DNA of 64,000 bases from Arachis hypogaea (taxonomy: Eukaryota; Streptophyta; Magnoliopsida; Fabales; Fabaceae), in contig NC_092055.1 of assembly GCF_003086295.3 (NCBI RefSeq), positions 124,473,484 to 124,537,483 on the forward strand, read 5' to 3'. This document shows, piece by piece, positions 11,815 to 22,506 of the stretch. How positions within the stretch are numbered: position 1 is the stretch's first letter; each line of letters begins with the position of its first letter. The translations under genes were made by a program, and so were the position numbers. Below the pieces are notes generated by a model. It was not told the origin of the DNA. It ran no database searches and saw nothing but the letters and a program-made list of their open reading frames with translations.

Positions 11815-13254
11815 CTAGAGAATCGCTTGGCACTTCTCGGGGTTGGCTTCTACTCCTCTTTGGGTGATCATGAATCCCAGGAACTTTTCGGCCTCCATGG
11901 CAAAGGCACATTTGAGCGGGTTAAGCCTCATGCCGTGTTGCTGGAGGGATGCAAATACGCCTCCCAGGTCGCTCAGGAGATCGTCTGGTCGTGTGGTTTT
12001 GGCGAGAATGTCGTCCACGTAGACTTCCACTGTCTTGCCTATAAGCTCACTGAATATCTTGTTCATCAATCTCTGGTATGTGGCGCCAGCATTTTTCAGA
12101 CCAAATGGCATTACTTTGTAGCAATAGGTCCCTCCTGGCGTTATGAACGCCGTTTTTTCCTCGTCGGGTCGGTGCATCGGTATCTGGTTGTACCCAGAAT
12201 AGGCGTCCATGAAGCTCAGATACCGGTACCCCGCCGCTGCGTCGACGAGTGCGTCAATGTTGGGCAGGGGGTAGCAGTCCTTAGGACATGACTTATTGAG
12301 ATCAGAGTAGTCTACACACATTCTCCACCTCCCATTGTGTTTCTTCACCAAAACTACGTTCGACAGCCAGGTCGAGTAGTCCAATTCTCGGATGAACCTT
12401 GCTTCAAAGAGGCTGGCCGCCTTCCTGGCCACCTTCTCTGCCCTTTCTTGTGACATCTTTCTCTTCCTCTGGGCCACTGGCCTGGCTTCTGGTTTGACGG
12501 CCAGATGGAGTGACATGAGCTGGGGATCTATCCCTGGCATGTCGGCTAGCGTCCAAGCGAAGAGGTCGGCATTGGCTCTGATCATCTCCATCAGAGGCTC
12601 CTTTAATTCATGGGGAAGGTTTCTATTTATAAACGTGAACTTCTCGTCCCCATCACCAACCCTGAATTTTTCCAAATCCCCTTCTGGCTCAGGTCTGGGC
12701 TTATCTTCTATCCTGGCGTCCAGGTCGGCGAGGAAAACTCCTGAAGCTTCTTTGGATTTTTTCCTGAGAGAGAGGCTGGCGTGGTCGCAGGCGACCGCCG
12801 TTTCCAAGTCTCCTCTAATGGATCCTACGGATCCGTCATCAGCAACAAACTTCATCACGAGCAGCTTCGTACTAATGGCAGCCCCCAGGTCGTTGATGGT
12901 TTTCCTCCCCAAGATAATGTTGTAAGCTGTGGAATCTCGTAAGATTACAAAATCGGCCATCACAGTCCTTCGCCTTTGCCCTTGCCCCACGGAGGTCGGG
13001 AGCGAGATGATTCCAACCGGCTTGATGAAGTGGTCTCCCAATCCTACTACACCGTGCTGGTGGGTCGCCAGATCGGTATCTCGTAGTCCCAGAGGCTCTT
13101 GTCTCCCTCCGTCCTGCCCTTCAAAGGTCGGGGTTTCGTCAGTATCCCCTTCTCTGCTATCTGTTGGTAGACTTCCGTGATCGGTGCCGTGAGGGGGTGT
13201 AATTGGTGAATTTTCCGACTCGGGGGAATGGCTTCGAGGCTTTGCTTGGGCCAC
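11815..13254 (-). pseudogene. Pol, first part: protease remnant and reverse transcriptase
   Basis: This open frame of 479 codons carries only the C-terminal half of the aspartic protease (PVGIISLPTSVGQG, then YNIILGRKTINDLGA). The catalytic D-S/T-G triad is missing. Reverse transcriptase is well preserved: WRMCVDYSDLNK, SFMDAYSGYNQI, FGLKNAGATYQRLMN and the catalytic YVDD, then FLGFMI. The frame stops at TAG (about 11815) just after NPEKCQAIL. A TGA and a short frameshifting deletion follow before the frame that continues as RNase H. The polymerase core could fold, but the polyprotein cannot be completed or self-processed. Assignment to Ty3/gypsy is certain from the motifs. Confidence 0.93.
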
Positions 13255-14371
13255 CGTCCCTGGCGTGTTCCCTTGGTTTCTCTCTGCCTTCGTAGTGCCG
13301 GGCTTGGTTGTAGGCGGGCTGCCGTTTATTGGCAGCCACGACCCGGCTTACTTCCTCGTCGTTGATATACTCCTTAGCCACGCACTGGATCTCCTGCATT
13401 GTCCAGACTGGCTTTGTAGTAAGGTGCTTCCTGAAGTCCTCATTCAGGAGCCCATTCGTCAAGCATAAACTCGCCACTGAGTCCGTCAAACCGTCAATTT
13501 TCAAGCACTCATCGTTGAAACGGTCCAAGTATTTTCGGGTCGGCTCCCCGGCTCTTTGGGTCACCCCTAGCAGATTGATCGGGTGCTTGGCTTTTGCGAT
13601 CCTGGTTGTGAATTGAGCCAGGAAGGCATGGCTGATGTCGGAGAATTGGGTCACCAAGCCCTGCGGGAGGTTATTGAACCACCGTATTGCAGGCCCCGCC
13701 AGAGTGACCGGGAAAGTGCGACATCTTACCTCATCTCCTACTCCTTCTAAGTTCATCCTGGCCTTGAAGGCCGTTAGATGCTCCAGGGGGTCCTGCGTTC
13801 CATCGTACCTCATGTCCGTCGACTTGTCAAAATGCTTTGGCAGCCGGACCTCGAGTATGGAGCGGTGGAATGGGGTGGCCCCTATTATCACGTGTCCCCG
13901 GGTGTTCGTTCTCCCTTCGTTGTTCTCCCGACGGGCGTCTTCGTCCCCTCAGTTCGTGGTACGCCGCCCTTCGCGCCTGGCGTAAATGACGGGGTCATGA
14001 CGCCTTCTCGCGCGTCCTCTCTCTCTAGTGCTTTCTGACTCGCCCTGGGGGCTAGGCGTGCGCCGGGAGCGGCTCTTAGAGCGAGAACGGGAGTGACTCT
14101 GTTCTGGGGTGCGCTGGTCGCGTTCTCTGTCTGCTAACCGGCGCTCTAAGTCTTGCATTCTATGGCGTAGCTCTTGCATTATCCTGGCGTGTTTGTCGCC
14201 AGTCCCCCCGAAGGGGCGTCTCTCGTGCGCCTGGGTTGCGTCCCTCAGAGGGGGATCTCGGATGTTGTTGGGTTCCCGTCCCGGCGGCGTCGCCTCCAGG
14301 TACGGCCTCGCGGCTCGCCTCCGTTTCGAGTAGCACGAAGTCCATGGACGAGTCCCCACAGACGGCGCCAA
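13157..14371 (-). pseudogene. Gag of the Tat element, one nonsense codon and frame problems
   Basis: Gag would form the capsid around element RNA. One frame runs from 14371 to 13157 and is broken by a single TGA at 13949-13951. The N-terminal part is Arg/Ser/Glu-rich (repeated RSRS). The central part matches a retrotransposon gag domain (WFNNLPQGLVTQFSDISHAF, then an FAKTRIAKAK-like basic stretch). There is no ATG at the frame's left end. The nearest ATG (about 14345) is in another frame, which suggests an upstream frameshift. Near 13200, at a C-rich run, the frame shifts again, because the continuation (TAPITEVYQQIAEKGIL) is in the next frame. No CCHC zinc knuckle is present. The sequence jumps into protease-like residues instead. 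Confidence 0.9.
14351..14370 (-). promoter_or_regulatory. Primer-binding site of the gypsy element
   Basis: On the minus strand, one base after the LTR, the sequence reads TGGCGCCGTCTGTGGGGACT. It starts with the TGG expected for pairing with a tRNA CCA end. Its first nine bases match the 3' end of plant Asp-tRNA as I remember it. The rest does not, so the primer tRNA is uncertain. Confidence 0.75.
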
Positions 14372-14773
14372 TGTTCGGTAGATCGGTTGCTGAACGGTTC
14401 GGGTTATGATCCAGGAGGATGGTAGGGGCTCGTCAAGTCACAGACTACCAGTCAGCGGTATGCGAGGTCCCGAGTACTTCGCGTGAGAGGGGGGTGCCAC
14501 CTGCAAAGACACTCAGACGCTCTTGTCAGTAAGGTGTGCAGGCGGATAGGGTGATAAAGTATGTGACGTACCTTTGGAGGAGAGCAAGCCTCCCCTTTAT
14601 ATATTTGTCAGAGGTGGGCCCGATGAGGACAGGTCCATGTTTCCAGGGAGGTTATCCCATAGCTGTGCATGAGCTGTCCTGGACGCGTGTCCGGGTCGTT
14701 GCGGGGCATGTGTCCGGTTCGGGTGGCGTCCGGGTCGGGTCGACCCGCAGGGACTCTGGGCCAGGCCGTAACA
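14372..14773 (-). repeat. 5' LTR (right copy), 402 bp
   Basis: It starts TG at 14372 and ends CA at 14773 on the plus strand, followed by the GAACC duplication. A minus-strand TATA box (TATATAAAG) lies at 14595-14603, so transcription should begin some 25-35 bp further left and run through gag. This copy contains a GC-rich 48-bp end (14726-14773) that the left LTR lacks. Confidence 0.9.
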
Positions 14774-14778
14774 GAACC
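14774..14778. repeat. Target-site duplication (right), GAACC
   Basis: The same five bases as at 6108-6112, directly after the CA end of the 402-bp LTR. Confidence 0.85.
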
Positions 14779-15379
14779 GCATCTGGTCCCTCGGCCGTAA
14801 CTATAGTTGAATTTATTGTTGAAATGATGTTTATGCTCTCTGCAATTGTTTAGTTAAATTGTTGTCCCACACTTTCTGTTTGTATTATTATGAATTATTT
14901 TTGGTATTGATTTGTGAAAGATACACAAATGTAGATATAGATGCAAATCAAAATGAAGGAAATGTTGGTCAAGCTTCAAACTTGATTTATGAAGATATAG
15001 ATATCGACTTTTAGATCACCTCTTGAATTTGATTTACTGATTGTGTTACCTTTTGTTTTTTCTTGTTCTTTAAATTGAGAAAGTATTTTGTACTATTGAC
15101 TAGTTTATTTTATTTTTTTTGCATCATTTGTTACGTCTAAAAATTGATATTTGATTGTTATTAATATATTTATGAAGACATATATTTGAAGTTTTAACTT
15201 TTGATTTTAATTTTATTTTTATAATTTTATATTTTTATTTAATTATGACCGAGTCAACCGAGTAAATTAGTAACCCACTGGTTGAACCAGTGATCCGAGA
15301 ACCCAGTCGTATGACCTGGTCAATTACCGGTTTCTGATAACTATGTTTTCTTGTACTTCTTCATACTGCACCTGCCTGA

Positions 15380-15634
15380 AGCCTTAAGGCATACCTGAAT
15401 CTCTCTGACCTTCTTGTCGCCGTCAAGATCTCACGCCATCTCTCCGAGCTCTGTTGATATCTCTATTACAGCGTTGCTTGCCGTCATCTGCCACCTCCTC
15501 CATCCAGGTCAGAAAACCCTTGATAGTAATAAAAAAACAATGCACTAGTCTCTGCCTCCATGAGAAATGTAATTGTTTGTTATGTTAGTTCTTATGACCA
15601 AATATTTTAATTTTGAAATACTAGAGAGTTGAGA
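15380..15634 (+). promoter_or_regulatory. 5' leader of prefoldin 6 with a probable leader intron
   Basis: A pyrimidine-rich, CpG-containing leader ends near CATCCAG|GTCAGA at 15508. An AT-rich stretch with a possible acceptor (ACTAG at about 15620-15624) follows, 11 bases before the ATG. A 5'-UTR intron is plausible. RNA data would be needed to fix it. Confidence 0.45.
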
Positions 15635-17700
15635 ATGAGTTCGTTGAGCAGTGCGGTGCGAGATCTTCAACGCGAATTAGAGAACAAAACCAATGATCTC
15701 TCCAAGCTTCAAAAGGGTATTCATTCGTTATTCCTTTGTATCCCCGTCTCTTTGGTTTTTGATATATTAATATTCTTCCAATTTCAGATATTGCAAAGAA
15801 TCACCAAGTTAGAAAGAAGTACACTGTCCAACTTGGAGAGAACGAATTGGTCCTTAAGGTATAACCTATCCCTAATCCATTCCTATTCCCAATTACCTCA
15901 GATACTATATTTTTCATTTCTTTTCTAACTTTATGTTTGTTTGTTTTGTTAATTAAGGAATTGGATTTATTGAACGAAAATGCAAATGTTTACAAGCTGA
16001 TTGGTCCAGTGCTGGTTAAGCAAGATTTGGCTGAGGCCAACTCCAATGTCCGCAAGAGAATCGAATACATCACTGCTGAATTGTAAGATTCTTCTCTCTT
16101 TAATTTTTTCTCATGTCTATTCCTATTGTTTGCGTTGCAATAAAAAGATTGGATTGGACTGTGTTTTTATAGCGTTTGTTAATTGTATTTGGAGATACAA
16201 GTTAGCTATCCATCAAGTTTATTATTTAAGGAACTCACTAGCTAGTTACATAATCAACTTAGTTGTATAACTAACTCGTATCAACAATACATTGCAGTTA
16301 TTGGTTGATATCTGCCAATAGCATTTGATTGTGAAAACTGGAAAGTGGAAACCAAAATGTTGGGCAACTAAATACCAATGTACAACAACTACCATACCAG
16401 ATATGTGTCTGTGCAAATTCACTCATCGATCAAAGATATCCAAAATATGGTGTCCAACCGATGTATAATTCTATTGCTAAACTGAAAATTTTCCATGTAA
16501 ACACCATTTATCACTTTTAGCAAGTTCGGAAGTGAAACAAGAATTCTTTGAAATGCTGTTCAATTTATTATTTTATTTAGCTGAGCGAGAGTAAGTGGTG
16601 AAATTTTGTTGTAAAAGTTTATCGATACCAAAGCCTGCCATATCTGATATCTGCCAATATCTATTCTCTCTGCTTCCTCCATCAACTTCATTTGTGATGC
16701 TGCTTTATTGTTTATGGCTTGCCGCGTGTTTTCTTCATCATTTTCACTTTGTAAATATTTCGATTGGGTTATCTAAGTTAGGCATTTTATAACATTACTT
16801 TTGTGAAATATAAGTGTTAAATGGTCTCTGCTTGACAGGAAGCGTCTCGATGCAACTGTTCAAGATTTGGAAGAGAAGCAGAATAGCAAGAAAGATGCGG
16901 TTTGTACTAGCTCTTCCATGCTTATTTGTGTAGTTCTAGTTTCATCTTCCTTATGGTTTCTTTTATTGCACTTGGATTGTGATACTTAACTCAGATAAGT
17001 TGCGTAGCCTCCATCTCAAGATCATAAAGTTACATTTATTTAAACCCCTTAAAATTGCCCTTGATTAATACAGCAACAACTACATTAGTTGTTGAGAACT
17101 TAGAAACTCTGAAATAGTATTTCAAAATAACAATGTTTTGTCTCAAGGACTTGTGTAACCAACACTTTTAAACACTGTATTGGTAGTTTAAATTTCTCAG
17201 TCCTCAGAGTTCCGAGACTAGTGTGTCTGATATTGTTTTATTATTCAGGGATTACTCTCTTACATGACTATTCCCGTTCTTTTATAAGGAATGATAAAAA
17301 TTTCAATTATTTATTATATGTAAAATGATCTTTTGCGAAAAGAATAAGAGATTCTAGTAGTTAACAAAATAATATTTGGTGATTCATCCACCTTATCCAG
17401 TGGGAGTTCCAACCCTGTTACTTTGAATTGGGAGGCTTAGTGAGAAATAAACTAAAATGAATAATGCTTGAGGATTATTTTCTGGATGTGATCATTCATT
17501 GCTACTTAAGAGGACGGACAATAAATTGTGTTTTATTTGTGTGTGAACATGCTTGGATTGATTTGTTATTGCTCACTTGATGTTATATGGATTCTAAATA
17601 ATGATTGATTGCATATTTTTCTTCATTTGCCATCTTGTTGTAGATACTAAAATTGCAACAGAGAATTCAGTCCCTTCAGACTTCGAAAGCCAAGGCATAA
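15635..17700 (+). CDS. PFD6: Prefoldin subunit 6 (beta-type)
   Basis: Prefoldin is a hexameric cytosolic co-chaperone that hands unfolded actin and tubulin to the chaperonin TRiC/CCT. Subunit 6 is one of its four beta subunits. Five exons join in frame with GT-AG sites: 15635-15716, 15788-15858, 15958-16082, 16839-16899 and 17644-17700. They give 131 residues, very close to the usual length for plant subunit 6. The protein has two coiled-coil helices (about residues 1-45 and 80-125) around a beta-hairpin with the conserved run ENELVLKELDLL and VYKLIGPVLVKQDL. The ATG is preceded by GAGA, and the next frame upstream is closed. No lesion is seen. This appears to be a working gene in a stretch largely free of transposons. 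Confidence 0.95.
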
Positions 17701-17930
17701 TCCTCGCCGACAGATTGTTTTAGCGTTGTAATAATTTTACTCTGCTAGGGTTGTATGTGCTTTTGTGACTCTTGTTTTGGACTGAAGTTGCATTTTAGGG
17801 GTGTTTTATAAATCCTTTTGAAGTGCTGTTGTTAGTTAATACGATATCCATATCTTTGTTACTACGAGAAAAAAGTTCCAACCAATCTATACAATCGTGA
17901 TCATCACAATAGAAGAAACATCAATGCTAA

Positions 17931-18465
17931 CTTAGTAAGGTTGTTGATCGTCGATGATTGGATTGAACCGGCCAGTTTGACAAAAAATCAACAGTCTGTT
18001 CTGTTCGATTTTCTGTCAGGACCAGACCTAGATATGATGAGGCTACTACGAAATATTTACTCATGGATGGGGCAAGTTTTTTTAATCTGGTTCATGGTTT
18101 CTCTTGGCTCTATGGTTCATCTGGGGGACAGATCGAACTTCAAGAAATAGTGAATGGTCTTATCAATATACAAATGTATAACTCTTCCGGAATCCTAATT
18201 GTGCTTATATTCATCATTCTAGAAATTGGGTGAATCGGTCATTGAGGGTCAAACCTAGTAAAAATCGATCAGTTCAAAGTGAACTGCTTGCAGACCCGTG
18301 CGGGTCCATGGTGCAAGGGTGCACCTCTGCAAGTTCACTGATGGAACCGAGACGCTTACGCTATTGCTGCAGTGCACTTTGTCCCCTCTCAAGGCTGTTA
18401 TCTATCATTCTATTCTATAGCCTTGCTTCCAGACCAAGTTTACACTTATTATGATGTGCACTAAT
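17931..18465. repeat. Unclassified repeat-like segment with nested hairpins
   Basis: The segment starts AAGGTTGTTGATCG and carries CCGG-rich motifs similar to the ends of the 46060-48015 repeat, so it may be a fragment of that family. It holds a strong secondary structure at 18278-18339. I see no gene in it. Confidence 0.35.
18278..18339. other. Cloverleaf-like nested inverted repeats
   Basis: The outer stem CTTGCAGA (18287-18294) pairs with TCTGCAAG (18326-18333) and extends as AGTGAA/TTCACT across a 3-base bulge. Two hairpins sit inside: ACCCG-TG-CGGGT (18294-18305, sharing one base with the outer stem) and GGTGCA-AGGG-TGCACC (18310-18325). A further short hairpin, CAGTTC...GAACTG, lies just upstream. 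It has no tRNA boxes. Confidence 0.7.
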
Positions 18466-18734
18466 ATACATATTTTTAAAATCTTCAATCAAATGTTATT
18501 TTTGATTTTTTATTTTATATTCATTTTTTCTCAAATCAATAGTATTTTTTAATTGTACACAATTCTTCTATTTTTATAATTATATGATATTTCTTAATAT
18601 TTATTTTAATAAATACTTGAAAAATAAACTAATTATTTATATAATTATTTAATTATAATTAAGTCAATTAGTTTAGATGACCTGTTAAAGTACTCTGATC
18701 AAATTAATTTATTTTTTATTTTTTTATTTTTATC

Positions 18735-18812
18735 AAAGATAGGAGACTCGAACCCGCAACCTCTTAATTGAGTATGGGAAAATTATGCCCGTTGAGCTAT
18801 TATTCATTGGCC
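18735..18812 (-). mobile_element. tRNA-derived SINE fragment
   Basis: On the minus strand, TAGCTCAACGG (18789-18799) fits a pol III A box and GGGTTCGAGTC (18745-18755) fits a B box, with the spacing of a tRNA-related SINE head. A T-rich stretch follows on the low-coordinate side. The fragment lies in AT-rich intergenic DNA. Confidence 0.6.
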
Positions 18813-19263
18813 TCTGACCAAATTAATTACCAATTTAATTTTGATGATTATGTATAAAATTTTGAACTTGTTATTTATTTATAAGAATGTGAATGAATAA
18901 GGTACATAGAATTTAAACTCTATTCCAACCTTATTTGCATCTTAATTTTTTCAACCTGATCATATTCGATTCAATCGCTGAAAAAATTTATTTTCATTCA
19001 AATATAATTTTTAGTTTTTCAATATTTCATAGTATCAAATAATATTTATATGTTATTATTAAATTAAATTATTAATTCAGTCAGACTATGTTGTACAAAA
19101 GAAAAAAAAATTATAGTTTAAATTTTCACTTATTCATTATATGGGGAGATGACTGGTGCTCCACTCTGTTTCTTATTGTCTTGTTCACAAAACCTGTGTC
19201 ACTGCATTTGGCACTGTAACGCAAAACCCGTGGAATCAACAAGAATTGCAGAGTATATTCGAA

Positions 19264-19468
19264 ATGGGCGCTGAAAATGAAGAAGCCCCTGAGAGAGAGC
19301 TCAACACTTTGCCTCCTTCTAATGGATGGAAAAACCGCATCTTAATCCCAACCCTTCTTGCAGGTATCACTCTATTCTTATCTTCCTTCTATCATGTTCT
19401 CTATGATGAATATTTACTCACTTCTGGTTTAATTTTATATTTATTTTTGATATTTGGAGTTTTACGTG

Positions 19469-19505
<37 letters not shown>

Positions 19506-20552
19506 TATTTATTTCTGTCAATCCCAGTGCAACCTATGTGTTTGATTGTGAACTTTTATCATTCCTTTTGGGTGTCTATCATGCCTAATTAATTAATTAA
19601 TCTAAACTGCTTAAATTGGAGGATCATGCCTAATAGTCTATGATGAATCTTTACCCATTTCTATTTTATGTTTAGTTTTAATGGGAATAGATAGAATGCT
19701 ACAGAGTGTTGATACTGGTCTCTATTTGTTTTTGTTTGTTACCTTTATGATTGTTTTTGGGATTAGGGGTTGCTGGTGCTGGAACTGGATTAATCTCGAA
19801 GCATCGGAAGAGTCTTGGTCTTGCAAATATTACTGCCAGCTACGCTGCTAATTTTGCCATCGTCACTGGTTGCTATTGCGGTAATTGTTTGATTTTCTTA
19901 TGATCAGATCCTTATCAGTTAAGAGTTTTGTAAATATGTTTTCATGTATTGTGTTTGATTATGTTGTTATCATAGATTATGACAGTTTGTTGCATTATAC
20001 TATCTTATACTATTGTATGGACTTCGATCCTTCTTAATTTTCACATAACAGTATCATGTGATAAGAGAAAAAGATAAAAGTTTCAAGTTTCATTGCTAGC
20101 AATACCATTACCTGTGCAAGACAACTTATTTGTGTATTTGTCACTTTATTATATCTTCTTTCTATGATCAATGTCATTCTAAATGATGGTGCTGCCCTCC
20201 TCTGCTTTTGTCAAATTAGTTTGACTTCAACTATCAATTTCAAGGGCTCAAATTTGATACATTTTTGTAAAATATCAGCATGTTTGTTTTCAGTAAGAAT
20301 AAATATCGTAAATCTTCAATTATCTGTGTTAGAACTACATCTTTTAGTCAAATATCAACATTAGAAGTGTGGATGGAGCATGAACATTTGATAATTCAGG
20401 TCATTATTTTGGATTAAATTGCAACTATGGTTTGTCTACATTGTCAGGGGCACGAGAATTTGTGACAGAAACTAGAAAAACAGGACCTGATGATTTATGG
20501 AACTCTGTAGTTGCTGGATTTGGAACAGGTGCTCTTCTAGGGCGTCTGCAAG
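19264..20552 (+). CDS. Tim17/Tim22/Tim23-family membrane protein, 3' exon(s) not found
   Basis: Members of this family are small proteins with hydrophobic, Gly-rich helices that act as translocase or pore subunits, mostly in the mitochondrial inner membrane. Some are organelle envelope proteins. Three exons join in frame: 19264-19363, 19767-19880 and 20448-20552. They read through GVAGAGTGLISKHRKSLGL, YAANFAIVTGCYC and GFGTGALLGRLQ. The start ATG (MGAENEEAPERE) is the first in its frame after a stop-containing leader. Exon 3 ends with a good donor (CAAG|GTCTGG), but I find no matching next exon before 21207, where duplicated repeat DNA begins. The gene may be truncated, or the last exon may be remote. 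I cannot name the exact family member. Confidence 0.7.
19475..19502. repeat. (GA)n microsatellite in intron 1
   Basis: About fourteen GA units, 110 bp after the exon 1 donor of the Tim17-family gene. Confidence 0.95.
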
Positions 20553-20639
20553 GTCTGGTTCTGCTTTTTGCACTCTCCCTCTTGGTACATGCTGTTTTTT
20601 GTTATTGTAACAATGATATAAATTTCATGTTTGCTTGAC

Positions 20640-21207
20640 AGGATCACATATTTTATAGAGAAAAAGATTTACTTTCAACTTTTCCACCCTATCCCCTTAA
20701 CTCTTTTTTAACGATTCCAACATATTTATATAGTTTGGCTTTAATAACTGGTTTCAAAGATGATTAATCATGTTGCTCGTGAACATAGATTTGCGAGTAT
20801 CACTCTATTCGTGCTTAGGGTAATATGTTTAGAATTTAGATTACATTCAAACTTCCTTTCACAGGGTTCATCTAATGTAGAAAAAAGTGTATATTAAAGC
20901 AGATATGTTTAAGTTTAGATGTTGAAAATGGAAATAAGGATGAACCAGTTAGACCGAAAGAGAGGAAATTAAAAAATAATGACACAATTCAATGTTGGAG
21001 AGTAGAACAAGAATCAGAGACACACTCAAGCAAAAGAACTCAAATTCAATAGATAGGAGCAGGGATAGCAGTTGACGTTGGTAGAAATCCCCGCCACCTC
21101 ATTTGTTCATCCTTAATCTCCATTTCAGGATGTCTCTGAACTAGAAAAATAATGTTACTAAAATTTTAGAAAGTTAAACAAAGAAAGTAAAACGAATATA
21201 TTTCTAT
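20640..21207. other. Intergenic stretch ending at the duplication edge
   Basis: AT-rich DNA with no coding signal that I can recognise. It ends abruptly at 21208, where sequence identical in layout to 54873 onward begins. Confidence 0.6.
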
Positions 21208-21480
21208 AAGTGAGCTCGGACAGAGAGAGAGAGGGCTTGATGACGAGGACAGAGAAGACGAGTTCAGGGCCGACGACGGAGACTGGCTTGATGATGACGA
21301 TGGAGACTGCGACGCCAACAACTTCGAGCAGACCTTCTGGCGACGTCGAGGAGAAGAGGATCCAGGAGGCTAGGGCCGATCAGACCTTCGAGAGGCGACG
21401 ACGTCGACCGCTGTCTGTCACCGCCGGCGGCGAAAGTGGTGGCGTTCTGATAGGGTTTAGCATGGGCAGGTGAATTGTGA
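21208..21480. mobile_element. Truncated GC-rich repeat core (left copy)
   Basis: The segment is homologous to 54873-55138 but begins inside the element, so the rest of the element (54222-54872 in the right copy) is absent. It has GA-rich, CpG-rich sequence with no stable reading frame of known type. Confidence 0.55.
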
Positions 21481-22506
21481 GAGAGAGATAAGGGGGGCTT
21501 TCGTTGGTGAATTGTGACTTGCGAGAGAGAGAAGGCGTGTTCTGCTTTTGTTTTTTAGTAATTCAAAAAATCGAAAATAAAAGTGTGTTCGAAATACCAT
21601 TGAATAGAATTCTCAAACAAAAGAATTTTTTAGTTTGGAATACAATAAGCCGAAAACTCAGGTGAAGTTGATTATATCTGAAAATGAAAATTTAGTCAAA
21701 TTAATTAAATCATTTAACGGTTCTTATATATCAACTATACGTAAAATTGATTGTATCTAAATTTTCACCATATAATAAAAATGTTATTTTCAATTTTTAA
21801 GAGAATTTTAATTTTCACGTGTTCAAAATAAATGAGACAAAAAAAATTGATTTGCAATTCTAGCATTATGAAAGATTGAAATATTAAAATTATTCTTAAT
21901 AAATACATATAAATAAATAAAAAATTACACAAACAAAATAATAAAAAACACACTATTCATTTCATTTATCAAATTAATTATTTTAATTATGAATTTAAAT
22001 CTAAAATAAAATTAAAATTTATTTTTAAAAAAATAGAATCTTTAATACTTTTTAAACACGAGGAATTGATTGGTTCAATCGGTTTGATAGATTTTTTTAC
22101 CAATCTTTTCTTCTTTTGTCAGGTGATTTTTTTTTTTGTCTCACAAGAGACCCATTTACACTTTTTAATTTTAACATGAAGATTAGAATGGAATAGAACT
22201 CTGTTATGGAGACGTGTGGTGTCAGCGATGGAGTAATCGGATGGTGCAAGTTGGAGATGACTTATCGGACGGTCCAATTTCCTGGTGACAAAATGGACTA
22301 TTCGAATTGTTCCTCTCCAGCCATATGTCGCATGCGCGTTGCTCCCCACAAAAAGGTGCCCCTTTAACCTAACACACTCACTTTACTACATTTACACCCA
22401 CCTTCCGAGTCACTTTCACCTTCATCTTCACCCAATAGGCATTCTCTCTACTTCTTCCTCCTTGAACAAGTTCTGCTTCATCTACTTCATTGAAAAAAAA
22501 ATTAAA

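Larger units (their letters stand above)
6113..14773 (-). mobile_element. Ty3/gypsy LTR retrotransposon, Tat lineage, defective
   Basis: Two similar repeats bound the element, both beginning TGTTC on the plus strand. The flanking 5-bp sequences are identical (GAACC at 6108-6112 and 14774-14778), which marks an insertion target duplication. Internal order on the minus strand is primer-binding site, gag, protease remnant, reverse transcriptase, RNase H, a second RNase H, and integrase. An oppositely oriented spliced ORF lies between integrase and the left (3') LTR. Two RNase H domains plus an antisense extra ORF are known marks of the Tat/Ogre/Retand lineage. The element is clearly more GC-rich than its surroundings. 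Coding parts carry stops, frameshifts and a deletion. Confidence 0.93.
5636..15347. mobile_element. Older repeat with imperfect inverted ends, split by the gypsy insertion
   Basis: The left end (5636, TTATCAAATTCGGC...) and the reverse complement of the right end (about 15347, GTTATCAGAAACCGG...) share a pattern of short CCGGTT/GGTT-rich motifs. This suggests one element with degenerate inverted ends. Its GC-rich, exon-like core (about 5880-6112) is cut by the Ty3/gypsy element at GAACC and resumes at 14774. The AT-rich remainder runs to 15347. It resembles three other repeats in this window (46060-48015, 53876-54220, 54222-55250). A hAT-like non-autonomous DNA transposon is my best guess. 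No transposase is visible and the class is not proven. Confidence 0.5.

Noticed and set aside
18735..18812. A tRNA gene
   Set aside because: A and B boxes are present, but the acceptor and anticodon stems do not pair. A SINE head fits better.
21210..21473. Arg/Glu-rich frame repeated at 54838-55138
   Set aside because: It is repeated only because the repeat is duplicated. Its composition comes from GA-rich DNA, and it has no known domain.
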